From Perlabentimonas sp041656735 (lineage in GTDB: Bacteria; Bacteroidota; Bacteroidia; Bacteroidales; Tenuifilaceae): DNA of 64,000 bases. Shown in pieces: positions 45,113-54,591 of the stretch. The stretch lies in contig JBBACY010000011.1 in the NCBI GenBank assembly GCA_041656735.1, forward strand, positions 19,136 to 83,135, given 5' to 3'. Each line of letters starts with the position of its first letter. The stretch's first letter is position 1. The translations under genes were made by a program, and so were the position numbers. The notes under the pieces are model-generated. The model saw only the letters and a program-made list of their open reading frames with translations. It did not search any database and was not told the origin of the DNA.

Positions 45113-45922
45113 CTATTTTTTAATGTTATACTTCATAAGGATGTCGATAAGCGAGATGGAAGAATCCTCCATAGTGTTAACAAGCTTGTCGATTTTTGAA
45201 ACAAGGTAATTGTAAAAAATTTGAAGAATAATAGCTACGATTAGACCGAACACGGTTGTAATAAGAGCTACTTTAATACCACCTGCAACAAGAGATGGGG
45301 AAATGTCACCGGCAACCTCAATTGAGTCGAAAGCAGCGATCATACCAATTACAGTACCCATAAATCCGAACATAGGGGCAATTGCAATGAAAAGTGCAAT
45401 CCAAGTAAGTCCGCTCTCAAGTAAGCCCATTTGCACAGAACCGTAGGTAACAACTGATTTCTCAACTACGTCAATTCCATCGTCGGCACGATCCAAGCCT
45501 TGGTAGAAAATGCTTGCTACGGGGCCACGAGTATTGCGACAAACTTCTTTAGCTGCTTCGACGCCACCGTTTTTCATTGCTTCCTCAACTTTTTTAAGAA
45601 GCTTCTCGGTATTTGTAGTTGCCAAGTTAAGGTAAATAATTCTTTCGATGGCTAGAGCCAAACCAAGAATTAATACTAAAAGAATAACACCCATAAATTC
45701 GGGACCACCCTCAATAAACTTAGTTTTTAGCTGCTTATGAAGTGTTGTTTCTACTTCAACTGCCTGAGCAGGAGCCGTAACGGGTGCATCAACTGCTAGT
45801 GTATCAGTATCAACCACAGCTGTATCAATAACTTCTGCGGTTTCATCTTGCGCAAATGTATAAGTTGATGCGCCAAACATCAGCAATCCAGTAACTGCAA
45901 ATAATGTGAATAGTTTTTTCAT
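45113..45922 (-). CDS. exbB: MotA/TolQ/ExbB proton-channel protein with exported N-terminus
   Basis: A 269-residue protein. The N-terminus reads as a signal peptide (MKKLFTLFAVTGLLMFGAST) followed by an acidic, alanine-proline linker, which differs from short E. coli ExbB. The core has three membrane helices (VILLVLILGLALAIERIIYL, LTWIALFIAIAPMFGFMGTVIGMI and IKVALITTVFGLIVAIILQIF) typical of MotA/TolQ/ExbB channels. It is the first gene of the operon and has a full promoter match. Confidence 0.88.
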   Translation of the reverse strand: MKKLFTLFAVTGLLMFGASTYTFAQDETAEVIDTAVVDTDTLAVDAPVTAPAQAVEVETTLHKQLKTKFIEGGPEFMGVILLVLILGLALAIERIIYLNLATTNTEKLLKKVEEAMKNGGVEAAKEVCRNTRGPVASIFYQGLDRADDGIDVVEKSVVTYGSVQMGLLESGLTWIALFIAIAPMFGFMGTVIGMIAAFDSIEVAGDISPSLVAGGIKVALITTVFGLIVAIILQIFYNYLVSKIDKLVNTMEDSSISLIDILMKYNIKK

Positions 45923-45961
45923 GGTTAGAGTTCGTTAAATTTACAATCGGTTTTATTTAAA

Positions 45962-45992
45962 CAAAATTACATTAGTTTTTTAAATAATGCAA
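45962..45992 (-). promoter_or_regulatory. promoter of the ExbB-ExbD operon
   Basis: On the minus strand TTG (45992-45990) is followed after 20 bases by TAATTTTG (45969-45962), a full match to the primary-sigma pattern, about 40 bases before the exbB ATG. It abuts the 3' end of tRNA-Ser. Confidence 0.75.
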
Positions 45993-45993
45993 G

Positions 45994-46082
45994 CGGAGAG
46001 AGTGGGATTCGAACCCACGATACCCTTGTGAGGTATACACACTTTCCAGGCGTGCGCCTTCGACCAACTCGGCCATCTCTCC
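45994..46082 (-). tRNA. tRNA-Ser (anticodon GGA)
   Basis: An 89-base cloverleaf on the minus strand with a long class II variable arm. A 5-bp anticodon stem with one G-U pair encloses a loop with GGA at positions 34-36, reading UCC/UCU. The discriminator base is G and CCA is not encoded. Confidence 0.95.
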
Positions 46083-46151
46083 AATTTTAGTAGTACCTTA
46101 CAATACCAAAATCGGGGCGCAAAGTACGAAAAAAAATTAATACACCACATG

Positions 46152-47186
46152 TTAATGAGAAATTTCACCACTAATTGACTCTTTTACTTGTTGTTTTAAT
46201 TCTGAAAATGTCAAGTTTTTCCCTGCTAAAAACATCAACTTCACAATAGCAGCCTCAAAAGTAATATCTTTTCCACCAACAACCCCCGCTTTTTTCAGAA
46301 GCAACCCGTTGTCGTACTTATCCATATTTACCCCACCGGCTTTGCATTGGGTAACGTTAAAAATAAGAATACCGCTATCCACTGCATTTTTAATACGCTT
46401 TATAAACCACTCGGAGCTGGGTCCGTTTCCAGAACCGTAAGAGTGCAATAATACAGCCTTTACGCCAGGCGTTGCTAGAACTGAATCGACAACAGCAGGA
46501 GTGATACCTGGAAAAAGAGTAAGCACGGCAACGTGGGGGCTAAAACATGTAGACACAGTGAAACTTTGCTGCTGCGTGGGGTAGTTAATAAAAGCGTAAT
46601 TATATTTAATGCTAATACCAGCCTGAGCAAGGGCTGGATAACTATTGGAGCGAAACGCATTAAAATGCTCTGAGTTATATTTTGTAGTTCGATTCCCTCT
46701 AAAAAGTTGATTTTCAAAAAAAACAGTAACCTCAGGAACCAATGATTGCCCATTGCTTGTTGCAGCAGCAATCTCTATCGCACTAATAAGGTTATCCTTA
46801 CCATCGGTACGTAGCCTACCTATAGGAAGCTGTGACCCTGTAAACACAACAGGTTTATGCAAATTTTTGAGCATAAAACTAAGCGCCGATGCTGAGTAAG
46901 ACATAGTATCGGTGCCGTGAAGAATAACAAAACCATTATATTTATCGTAACCCTCCTGAATTATGTTGGCCAGCTTAATCCAGAATTCTGGCGTAATATC
47001 CGAAGAGTCTACTAAGGGGTTAAAAGAAATTGTATCGAAATTAAAGCCAAACTTTCGTAGTTCGGGAACCTCATCGAGAATTTGATCGAAGTTGAAGGGT
47101 GCCAACGCTCCTGTTTCGGGGTTCTCTTTCATGCCAATGGTTCCGCCAGTATAAATAATAAGTATTGAGGTTGAGCTGTTTGACAT
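46152..47186 (-). CDS. ansA: type I L-asparaginase
   Basis: Hydrolyses asparagine to aspartate and ammonia. The 344-residue protein has no signal peptide, as in cytosolic type I enzymes. The first catalytic threonine lies in IIYTGGTIGM and the second in VILHGTDTMSYSASALSFML. VVFTGSQLPIGRLRTDGKDN follows. The length fits. It lies 3 bases after tatD in the same direction. Confidence 0.93.
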   Translation of the reverse strand: MSNSSTSILIIYTGGTIGMKENPETGALAPFNFDQILDEVPELRKFGFNFDTISFNPLVDSSDITPEFWIKLANIIQEGYDKYNGFVILHGTDTMSYSASALSFMLKNLHKPVVFTGSQLPIGRLRTDGKDNLISAIEIAAATSNGQSLVPEVTVFFENQLFRGNRTTKYNSEHFNAFRSNSYPALAQAGISIKYNYAFINYPTQQQSFTVSTCFSPHVAVLTLFPGITPAVVDSVLATPGVKAVLLHSYGSGNGPSSEWFIKRIKNAVDSGILIFNVTQCKAGGVNMDKYDNGLLLKKAGVVGGKDITFEAAIVKLMFLAGKNLTFSELKQQVKESISGEISH

Positions 47187-47189
47187 AGT

Positions 47190-47969
47190 TTAGAGGTTAC
47201 TGAGTGAAAATAGTTTTACCGCATTAGCGGTAGTTATCGAAGCAACATTTTGAACCGAAATACCCTTAATCTCGGCTATCTTATCAGCAATAAAAACTAA
47301 GTTTGTACTTTCGTTACGTTTACCCCTTTGGGGAACGGGCGAAAGGTATGGCGAATCGGTTTCGAGTATCACTTTGGATAGGTCTATATCTTGTAAAACC
47401 TTGTCAACTCCCCCATTTTTGTAGGTAACAATTCCGCCAATGCCCACTAAAAAATTTCCATAGTTCATAATATGCTTATAATCGGCGAGTGAGCCAGAAA
47501 AACTGTGAAACACGCCGCTTAAAGTTTCGTCGTTCTCGTTATCAACAATTTCAAATATTTCGTTGAAAGAGTTACGTGCATGAATTACGACGGGCAAACG
47601 AAATTTTTTTGCCAATTTAAGTTGCTGTCGGAAGGCCTCTTTTTGCTGTTCTAAAAAGGTTCTATCCCAATATAGGTCGATACCAATTTCGCCAACTGCA
47701 TAAAATTTTTCCTTTTCGAGCCAACTCTGAACCGAGGCAAGCTCATTTTCGAAATTGCCCTTAACCGAAGTTGGATGCAGCCCCATACAAGGGAAACAAT
47801 AATTTGGATAGTATTTGGTTACACTCAGAAGGCTATCAACAGATTGGCCATTGATATTAGGCATAACCATAGCAATTACGCCAGCATCTTTGGCACGTTG
47901 AATGACCTCGGATCTGTCGTGGTTAAATTCGTCAGCAAATATATGTGTATGTGAGTCTATTAGCTGCAT
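47190..47969 (-). CDS. tatD: TatD-family metal-dependent DNase
   Basis: A 259-residue TIM-barrel hydrolase. Metal ligands are in SHTHIFADEF (His7, His9), AVGEIGIDLYWD, IHARNSFNE, FHSFSG and ETDSPYLSP. The mature family includes 3'-5' DNases and tRNA or D-aminoacyl hydrolases, so the substrate is not fixed by sequence. It probably shares a transcript with ansA. Confidence 0.9.
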   Translation of the reverse strand: MQLIDSHTHIFADEFNHDRSEVIQRAKDAGVIAMVMPNINGQSVDSLLSVTKYYPNYCFPCMGLHPTSVKGNFENELASVQSWLEKEKFYAVGEIGIDLYWDRTFLEQQKEAFRQQLKLAKKFRLPVVIHARNSFNEIFEIVDNENDETLSGVFHSFSGSLADYKHIMNYGNFLVGIGGIVTYKNGGVDKVLQDIDLSKVILETDSPYLSPVPQRGKRNESTNLVFIADKIAEIKGISVQNVASITTANAVKLFSLSNL

Positions 47970-47991
47970 TGTTCATATCAAAACTTAGACA

Positions 47992-47999
47992 CAAACATA
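47992..47999 (-). promoter_or_regulatory. candidate -7 element for tatD-ansA
   Basis: The minus strand reads TATGTTTG, a full match to TAnnTTTG, about 22 bases before the tatD ATG. No clear -33 element is present. Confidence 0.45.
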
Positions 48000-48217
48000 G
48001 TAATTATTTCTCTACCGCCCGAAAAAAATACGCAATAATTCTGCATACAACTCCAAAGGTATTTCTTATTTGCACTACTAAATAAAGAGATAGAAAAGTA
48101 CCAATGCAAACGAATATTTACCCCTAACAAGGTTCTCCTTTTTGTGAAGTTTTGTAGTTGAATATAAATGATTATTAATGTGTTGTAGCAATTAAAATAT
48201 CACTTAAAAAATGTAGA

Positions 48218-49351
48218 TTAAACGTGATAATGCCCCCTAGTAAGGGTGAAAACTTTACCTGGACGGCAATTTACTAGGCCAGCAAATTCGAGATTTAGAA
48301 GGATTGAAGACACCTTTGCAACGGGCATACTGGTTTTAAAACATATAACGTCGATCACCTCCTGCCCAAACTCCTTAATAACATTGTACACTTCCTGCTC
48401 TTCGGAGGTTAAATCGGGAGTAAAAGCCAGCTGTTTCTGGCTAAACGAATTGCCTGCAGTCTCCCATCCCAACTGGAACTCTATATCTTCGGCCGATTCG
48501 ACCAAAGCGGCCTTATTAGATTTTATTAGCAAATTACACCCCCTTGAGTAGGTGCTTTTTGCTAAGCCTGGTATGGCAAACACCTCGCGATTATAAGATT
48601 GGGCAATGTCGGCGGTTATGAGCGAGCCTCCCGACTCAGCACTCTCAACTACCAAGGTAGCATCAGAAAGACCTGCAATTATTCGATTCCTTTTAATAAA
48701 ATTATTCCTATCAACTTTAGCTCCTGAAGGGAAATCGGTAACAAGAGCACCCTCTTCGATCATCTCCTTAGCAATACGCCGATGTACCGACGGGTAAATA
48801 ATATCGAGCCCATGCCCAAGAACGCCTATTGTTGGAATGTCATTTCGTAAAGCAGCTTTATGAGCGCAAACGTCAACTCCGTATGCTAGTCCGCTAACAA
48901 TAACCAGCTTATGCCCTCGGTTGCTCAACTCTTCAACTATGGAGTTACACATATCAATGCCATAATCGGTTATGCTTCGGGTACCAACAATACTAATAAT
49001 TTTATTTGCATTGAAATTGAAATCAATCCTACTCTTTGTAAACAAAACAATGGGTCCGTCTTCGCAATTTTTCAGCCGACTTGGATAATTGGAATCAAGG
49101 TAAAAATATGTTTTAATATTATGCTTCTCTATAAATTCAACCTCTTGCTTTGCCCTATCGAGTACATTTTGATTGGCAATTGCGCGTGCTGTTACTAGCC
49201 CTATTCCTGGAATTTGCGTAAGGGCTTTTTCTGATTGTTTAAAAACGGCCTCAACGCCACCGCAATAGGCAATTAACTTTTTGGCATTGATGCTTCCGAT
49301 ACGCGGAATCATATCAATACCAATTTGATAAGCTAATTGTTCGTAATTCAT
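48218..49351 (-). CDS. dprA: DNA-processing protein DprA
   Basis: A 377-residue protein that loads RecA on incoming single-stranded DNA during transformation. It has a helix-hairpin-helix N-terminus (IPRIGSINAKKLIAYCGG) and the Rossmann-like core (VGTRSITDYG and VIVSGLAYGVDVCAHKAAL), with DMNNFIKRNRIIAGLSD-like motif KVDRNNFIKRNRIIAGLSD. A C-terminal winged-helix domain ends it. Its presence does not by itself show natural competence. Confidence 0.94.
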   Translation of the reverse strand: MNYEQLAYQIGIDMIPRIGSINAKKLIAYCGGVEAVFKQSEKALTQIPGIGLVTARAIANQNVLDRAKQEVEFIEKHNIKTYFYLDSNYPSRLKNCEDGPIVLFTKSRIDFNFNANKIISIVGTRSITDYGIDMCNSIVEELSNRGHKLVIVSGLAYGVDVCAHKAALRNDIPTIGVLGHGLDIIYPSVHRRIAKEMIEEGALVTDFPSGAKVDRNNFIKRNRIIAGLSDATLVVESAESGGSLITADIAQSYNREVFAIPGLAKSTYSRGCNLLIKSNKAALVESAEDIEFQLGWETAGNSFSQKQLAFTPDLTSEEQEVYNVIKEFGQEVIDVICFKTSMPVAKVSSILLNLEFAGLVNCRPGKVFTLTRGHYHV

Positions 49352-49371
49352 TGTGGTTTGGGATTGTACTA

Positions 49372-49860
49372 TTATTTGGGGATATAGCCGTTAAGGGTTG
49401 TAAGTAGTTTTATCCTCTCGGACTTTGTTAACGCCGAAATAGGGACGGAAGGATATTTAACAATATTACCTTGGTACATACGGAATAGTACTATGCTCTC
49501 ACGAAATTTAAAAAAGCGATGCTCCACTTTATATCCAGTAAAATCGGAAAATGGTATTTCGAACGAAACTTTACTTGAGTTGAACAAATCGAGCCTGTAA
49601 AACCTAAGTACAATTTTTGAGTCCTCATCGTTAAATGACAAAAAAGCCGAGGCTCTAACCAAATGGTAAATATAGAATACCAGAAAAAAAGACAAGAAAA
49701 AGATGATAAACAGATATTTAGGAATTCCAGTATTTTCTATCAGGAAATTAGAAAAGCCATGAATAAAGACCATTAAAGCTACCAAAACGGCCGAAAATAT
49801 GGCTATTATTCTTTTTTGAATTTGAATTTTTACAGTTGTTTCCTCGTTATCAAATTTCAT
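49372..49860 (-). CDS. membrane protein with two helices (possible PH-like domain)
   Basis: A 162-residue protein with two hydrophobic segments (IAIFSAVLVALMVFIHGF and YLFIIFFLSFFLVFYIYHLV) after a short cytoplasmic N-terminus, then a beta-rich tail (DSKIVLRFYRLDLFNSSKVSF). This resembles PH-domain membrane proteins, but the evidence is weak. It starts 9 bases after the proline dehydrogenase gene ends and 20 bases before dprA starts. Confidence 0.65.
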   Translation of the reverse strand: MKFDNEETTVKIQIQKRIIAIFSAVLVALMVFIHGFSNFLIENTGIPKYLFIIFFLSFFLVFYIYHLVRASAFLSFNDEDSKIVLRFYRLDLFNSSKVSFEIPFSDFTGYKVEHRFFKFRESIVLFRMYQGNIVKYPSVPISALTKSERIKLLTTLNGYIPK

Positions 49861-49869
49861 TGTAAAAAA

Positions 49870-51042
49870 TTATTTAGAGTGCTGTTTACGTCTCGTTATT
49901 TCCGAACTAATAAGAGAAAGTTCGCGTCCGGTTTGCCCTTTCACAGAAGTATTTTCCTGTGCACGCCTAATTAGATAGGGCATAACCTCTCGCACGGGGC
50001 CATATGGTATGTACTTAGTAACATTATACCCTAGATGCCCTAGCATAAACGAAATATTATCGCTCATGCCTAGAAGCTGTGAGAAGGTAACACGTGGGTC
50101 ATTTTTACTTACACTAAATTTATCCATTAAATTGCACAAAAGCTGAACACTCTGCTCGTTGTGCGTTCCGCAAAAAATTGAAATGGTATCAATATGCTCA
50201 AAAGCAAACTGTTGTGCTTCATCAAATGCCTTATCGGTATTGGCCTTGGTTGAATGAATTGGTGATGGGTAACCCAGCTTGCTTGCACGCTCGCGCTCTT
50301 TCTCCATATAGGCACCGCGAACAAACTTTATTCCGAGTTTAAAGCCATTTTGCTTGGCATCATCATAAGCCGATTTGAGAAAATCGAGCCTATCGATTCG
50401 ATACATCTGGAGGGTATTATAAACGAATGCTTGCGATTTATTAAACTCAAGCATCATATCGCGAACCACCTCGTCCAGCGCTTTTTGATACCACGAATCC
50501 TCGGCATCAACAAGAATTGGTGTATTGGCCTTTACCGATGTACTACAAAGCTTATGAACCCGCTGCTTAAACATACTGAATGCTTCGGTTTCCTCAACAG
50601 TGAGTGATTTACCCTGACTCAACTTTTCGAGTATACCAACACTCACTAGCCCTGTGGGCTTAAAAACAGAGAATGTAATGTTAGGGTTTGAAGCAGCATT
50701 TTGAATTGAGTTTAATATTTCGTTAAACGCATTCTCGTGAGACTTAGGAGTTCCCTTCCCTTCAACAGAGTAATCGAGTATTGATTTTACATTATACTCG
50801 GCTAATTTGCTTACTGTTGGCTCACTCTCGGTAAGCGTTTCGCCTCCTACAAAATGACTAAAAATGGTAGGTTTAACAATCCATGCAATAGGGAACCGAA
50901 TAGCAAGGGCAATTTTAAGAAAGAAACTGCCCACGTTAACCAGCCCAGAGAGTGCAATGGATTTAAACAAAAACCGAGCTTTGCGTAGTTCATTATCGTT
51001 ACGCCAAGCAAAGGCAATTTGGGTGTCGTTAAATGAATGCAT
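49870..51042 (-). CDS. proline dehydrogenase-family protein
   Basis: A 390-residue monofunctional flavoprotein that oxidises proline to pyrroline-5-carboxylate. Conserved pieces include SILDYSVEGKGTPKSHENAF near residue 95, KFVRGAYMEKERERASKLGYP near residue 233 and the C-terminal RRAQENTSVKGQTGRELSLI. It lacks the P5C dehydrogenase domain of PutA. It is transcribed with a small membrane protein and dprA. Confidence 0.9.
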   Translation of the reverse strand: MHSFNDTQIAFAWRNDNELRKARFLFKSIALSGLVNVGSFFLKIALAIRFPIAWIVKPTIFSHFVGGETLTESEPTVSKLAEYNVKSILDYSVEGKGTPKSHENAFNEILNSIQNAASNPNITFSVFKPTGLVSVGILEKLSQGKSLTVEETEAFSMFKQRVHKLCSTSVKANTPILVDAEDSWYQKALDEVVRDMMLEFNKSQAFVYNTLQMYRIDRLDFLKSAYDDAKQNGFKLGIKFVRGAYMEKERERASKLGYPSPIHSTKANTDKAFDEAQQFAFEHIDTISIFCGTHNEQSVQLLCNLMDKFSVSKNDPRVTFSQLLGMSDNISFMLGHLGYNVTKYIPYGPVREVMPYLIRRAQENTSVKGQTGRELSLISSEITRRKQHSK

Positions 51043-51204
51043 AGGAAAATGTACGTTAGTTAAACATCTGCAAACCCACCCAAAGGTGGTAATTTAGAGG
51101 GATAAAAACAAACTATTTTGAGCATAACAACAAAACGGCATTCTTGTTGCAGTTTATGTGAATGCTAAAAGAGTTTTTATGCATTAAAAGCCAACTCGCA
51201 AAAA

Positions 51205-52344
51205 CTATGGTTTGAAATTGAAAAACCAACTAATGGCCTTGGTATATTCGTGCCCCCAATAAATCTCGCTGTTTCTGCCATAGGGTTCGAGGTTCAATAT
51301 AAGTTCGTTCTCGGAAAAGCCAACATCCTTGAGCAACTGGTCGGCTTGCCTAATATTTCGAACCATTGTGGAATCTTCCTTCATACCTGCATACATATAT
51401 ATTTTTTGGAAGTTTCGCTTTTTAAACTTCTCAATTTTAGTGAAAATATCTGGGCTCCACGATAGAGTTGGTGAAAAAACGGCTACTTTTCCAAATATTT
51501 TAGGGTACTCAAGCGCTAAATAAAGAGCCATTAATCCGCCCATTGAGCTACCAATGATGGTGGTATTTTCCCTGTCGGGAATTACACGGTAGTACTTATC
51601 TATATAGGGTTTTAAATCTTTCACAATAAACTTAGCAAATTTTTCGCCGTCGCCCCCCTCCTTCTTGTCATTTTCCCAAGGTGTATACTCGTTTATGCGT
51701 TGCTCTTCGCCGTGATATACGGCTATAACAATGCAGCTAAGGCCACGCTGCTGAAAAAGGCTATCCATCACCTCATCAACCTTCCACTCATCGGCAAAAG
51801 CGGTAGATTTATCGAAAACATTCTGACCATCGAGCAGATAGACTACCGGAAAGCCTTGCCTAGATGAGTAGTTGGGTGGAAAATATACCCTAACCGTACG
51901 CCTGCGGTCGAGCTGTGGAATTTCGATACTTGTTGGGGTAAAAAACACATTTTTTGAGGCCGTTGAAACGAGCTGCTTCGGGTTCATCCTGTCGCGCCAA
52001 TTGTGTACGTTAAGCATAACCATAGTTCCAATGGAATCGACATACATCCTGTTAATAATATCTCTTCCTGCCGAATCGACTTCAACCGAGGTCCAGTCGC
52101 CACGGCATATTTTATACTCGAAGGTGTCGGGTACGGTTTCTATTGTAAGTGAGAGGCTCCCGAACTTATCCTCAGTAAACTCAAAATCGGGAAGGTTGGG
52201 TTGCCAATCGTTAATGGTTCCTGCAAGGTAAAACTTAGAGTTTCGGGGTGTGTTATCAGGAGTTGACTTTAGGATAAAGGTAACCTGTCCGAACAATGAG
52301 ACCGAAAGGCCAAGCATAAAGAGAAAAACTAGTAATTTTTTCAT
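51205..52344 (-). CDS. secreted esterase (IroE/Fes type) with N-terminal carbohydrate-binding-like domain
   Basis: A 379-residue protein with a signal peptide (MKKLLVFLFMLGLSVSLFGQ). Residues about 21-110 form an AMPK/CBM48-like sandwich (FYLAGTINDWQPNLPDFEFT). The rest is an alpha/beta hydrolase of the putative-esterase group, with nucleophile elbow GSSMGG (about Ser265) and VVYLLDGQNVFDKSTAFADEW. Related enzymes cut siderophore or acylated-carbohydrate esters. The substrate here is unknown. Confidence 0.83.
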   Translation of the reverse strand: MKKLLVFLFMLGLSVSLFGQVTFILKSTPDNTPRNSKFYLAGTINDWQPNLPDFEFTEDKFGSLSLTIETVPDTFEYKICRGDWTSVEVDSAGRDIINRMYVDSIGTMVMLNVHNWRDRMNPKQLVSTASKNVFFTPTSIEIPQLDRRRTVRVYFPPNYSSRQGFPVVYLLDGQNVFDKSTAFADEWKVDEVMDSLFQQRGLSCIVIAVYHGEEQRINEYTPWENDKKEGGDGEKFAKFIVKDLKPYIDKYYRVIPDRENTTIIGSSMGGLMALYLALEYPKIFGKVAVFSPTLSWSPDIFTKIEKFKKRNFQKIYMYAGMKEDSTMVRNIRQADQLLKDVGFSENELILNLEPYGRNSEIYWGHEYTKAISWFFNFKP

Positions 52345-52599
52345 AGGTCTGCATTTTGCTGTAAAGTTATGATTTTATCTCAAAAATTATAATTAGGCCT
52401 ATTTCAAAAATATCATTGGATTTGAAAAACATACATATACAACTAAATATCAGGCATTTAGATTGTATTTTAAATGGTTGCCATTAGAAACTATTTCAAT
52501 ATCAGTGCAATAATTTTCAATTGACAAAATTGGGTTTAACGATTTGGGAGAAGCGTAACAAGAAGAAATAATTCGCAGAACCGAGCACAACAACCTAAG

Positions 52600-53412
52600 C
52601 TAAATAAAAAGTAGCAAGCTAACCGCCATAACGGCCATACCACCAATTAGTCCATAGATTGATAGGTGGTGCTCGCCGTACTCACGGGCAGCAGGCAGCA
52701 ACTCGTCTAATGAAATAAAAACCATAATGCCGCCAACGGCAGCAAAGAGAATACCAAATGTTAATTCGGTAAGAAAAGGAAGAAGAATAAAGTATCCTAC
52801 TAACGCTCCAAGTGGTTCGGCCAGACCAGATAAAAACGACAAGGTGAAAGCCTTGCGCCTATTGCCAGTTGCATAGTATATTGGAATTGACACAGCAATA
52901 CCCTCGGGGATATTATGAATGGCAATGGCCACCGCGATGGCAATACCAAGGGCAGGGTCGGTAAGAGCTGCAGTGAAAGTTGCAAGTCCTTCCGGAAAAT
53001 TATGTGTGGCGATGGCCAACGCTGTAAACATTCCCATACGCATCAGTTTGGCATCCTTCGGAGCCTTTTGGTCTACCTCCTCAACCATCCTTATTTCGTG
53101 AGGGTTTTCTGCCGATGGTATTAGCCTATCGATTATGGCAATAAGCATAATGCCCCCAAAAAACGAGGCTACGGTTAACCACCACCCATTAGTGTACCCA
53201 ATGGCTTCAACCAGTGAATCCTTCGCCTTAAAAAAAATCTCGACAAACGACACGTATATCATAACTCCTGCCGAGAACCCCAGCGCAACCGAAAGGAATT
53301 TGGTGTTTGTTTGCTTGGTAAAAAATGCAATTGCACTACCTATACCTGTTGATAACCCTGCAAAAAGGGTTAATCCAAACGCTATAAGTACATCGGTAAA
53401 TTCATATTCCAT
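52600..53412 (-). CDS. zupT: ZIP-family zinc transporter ZupT
   Basis: A 270-residue divalent-metal importer with eight hydrophobic segments. The two metal-site helices are ATHNFPEGLATF and AIHNIPEGIAVSIP, the standard ZupT motifs, and SFVEIFFKAKDS precedes them. Length and motif order fit ZupT. Regulation by a zinc sensor cannot be seen here. Confidence 0.93.
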   Translation of the reverse strand: MEYEFTDVLIAFGLTLFAGLSTGIGSAIAFFTKQTNTKFLSVALGFSAGVMIYVSFVEIFFKAKDSLVEAIGYTNGWWLTVASFFGGIMLIAIIDRLIPSAENPHEIRMVEEVDQKAPKDAKLMRMGMFTALAIATHNFPEGLATFTAALTDPALGIAIAVAIAIHNIPEGIAVSIPIYYATGNRRKAFTLSFLSGLAEPLGALVGYFILLPFLTELTFGILFAAVGGIMVFISLDELLPAAREYGEHHLSIYGLIGGMAVMAVSLLLFI

Positions 53413-53595
53413 ATTGGCAAGGGTAAATCTTTAACTATTTACAAACAACACAAATTAACGAATAACTAGCTATTTTGTTTCTCAGCAACTAATATTTTTA
53501 AGGCTCAAAGGTTATTTTATCAGATAAAAAACTTTTGGTTACATATAAAAACGGGCAATGCGTGTTTAACATCGTTTAGTTACGAACTGACAAAT

Positions 53596-54588
53596 CTAAG
53601 CAATTCTATTGGTAAGGCTAGAAATCTCTTTCGAAAAATCGATATTCGAATGCTTACTCACAAATGCTGAAATTTTATCCAACGTTAAGGCTACGTGTTT
53701 CCTATATTCATCGGATTGTGTATTAAATGGCCTGTGGTTAACTGCCTTTTGCAATTTTTGAACCTCAGTCAAAAGCAACCCTGCTGGGCTCGATAGAACC
53801 GATGAAACGAACCGACTCCATATATAACTAATTGCCTGCGAATTAGGATGCAGCATATCATCGTTATAAAAACGGTAATCGCGCAAATCGTCCATCATTA
53901 TCTCGTAGGATGGGAAGTAGAATACATTATCGGGAAACATACTAACCAGCTGGCTTATGGCCAATAAAAGTGTCGACTTGCTAATTTGGTTACCAGCAGC
54001 ACCATCTTTCCAATGACGAACCGGACTCACGGTAAATAGCACCTTTAGATTTGGTTTGCAAGCCAATTGTTTTTTAAGCAAATCGCTCCACTCCTCCACT
54101 ATGCTATTCACAGTAAGCAGCTGGTGGGTAAACTCCCTTGCAGGTATTTTATGGCAATTTGCAACAGGCCTGTTGGTTTCGTTGTATCGGTAAACTCTGG
54201 CTGTTCCAAAGGTAACAATTAACCTATCGGCTTTATTCCAAAGGCTATGAGCCTGAGCAAGCGAGGTATTAATATTTTGAAGACATTGGGCTTGGCTATG
54301 GCTAGAAAAGGTAGTGTGATGGTCGAAACTAAACCATATCCCGTTTCTCTTTAGAATATCGCTCTCGGTATACGGAGTTCCATCGGCTATTCGGTTTAGC
54401 ACCAATGCAACCGATATTGGATTATATACCACACCAAAGGGATTAACCAGTACGGGGAACTTACGGTCGGCCAAAATATTTCCAATATTATCGGTAAAGC
54501 ACGACCCAAGCATAAGTAAAGGGGTGCTGTAATCGATACTAAACGGAAGAGAGTTTACATCAACAATTGTTCTAAAGAGTTCAGCCAT
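53596..54588 (-). CDS. GSCFA-domain protein
   Basis: A 330-residue protein. The family motif is LMLGSCFTDNIG near residue 28, followed by KFPVLVNPFGVVYNPISV and VTFGTARVYRYNE. The GSCFA family belongs to the SGNH-hydrolase-like group, and its role in Bacteroidota is unknown. The conserved DMLHPNSQAISYIWSRF is consistent with an SGNH Asp/His pair. It starts 3 bases after a small membrane protein gene and may be coupled to it. Confidence 0.88.
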   Translation of the reverse strand: MAELFRTIVDVNSLPFSIDYSTPLLMLGSCFTDNIGNILADRKFPVLVNPFGVVYNPISVALVLNRIADGTPYTESDILKRNGIWFSFDHHTTFSSHSQAQCLQNINTSLAQAHSLWNKADRLIVTFGTARVYRYNETNRPVANCHKIPAREFTHQLLTVNSIVEEWSDLLKKQLACKPNLKVLFTVSPVRHWKDGAAGNQISKSTLLLAISQLVSMFPDNVFYFPSYEIMMDDLRDYRFYNDDMLHPNSQAISYIWSRFVSSVLSSPAGLLLTEVQKLQKAVNHRPFNTQSDEYRKHVALTLDKISAFVSKHSNIDFSKEISSLTNRIA

Positions 54589-54591
54589 TAC

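Noticed and set aside
45994..46082. tRNA-Ser as an integration site
   Set aside because: The flanks are conserved housekeeping operons, with no integrase or repeated tRNA end.
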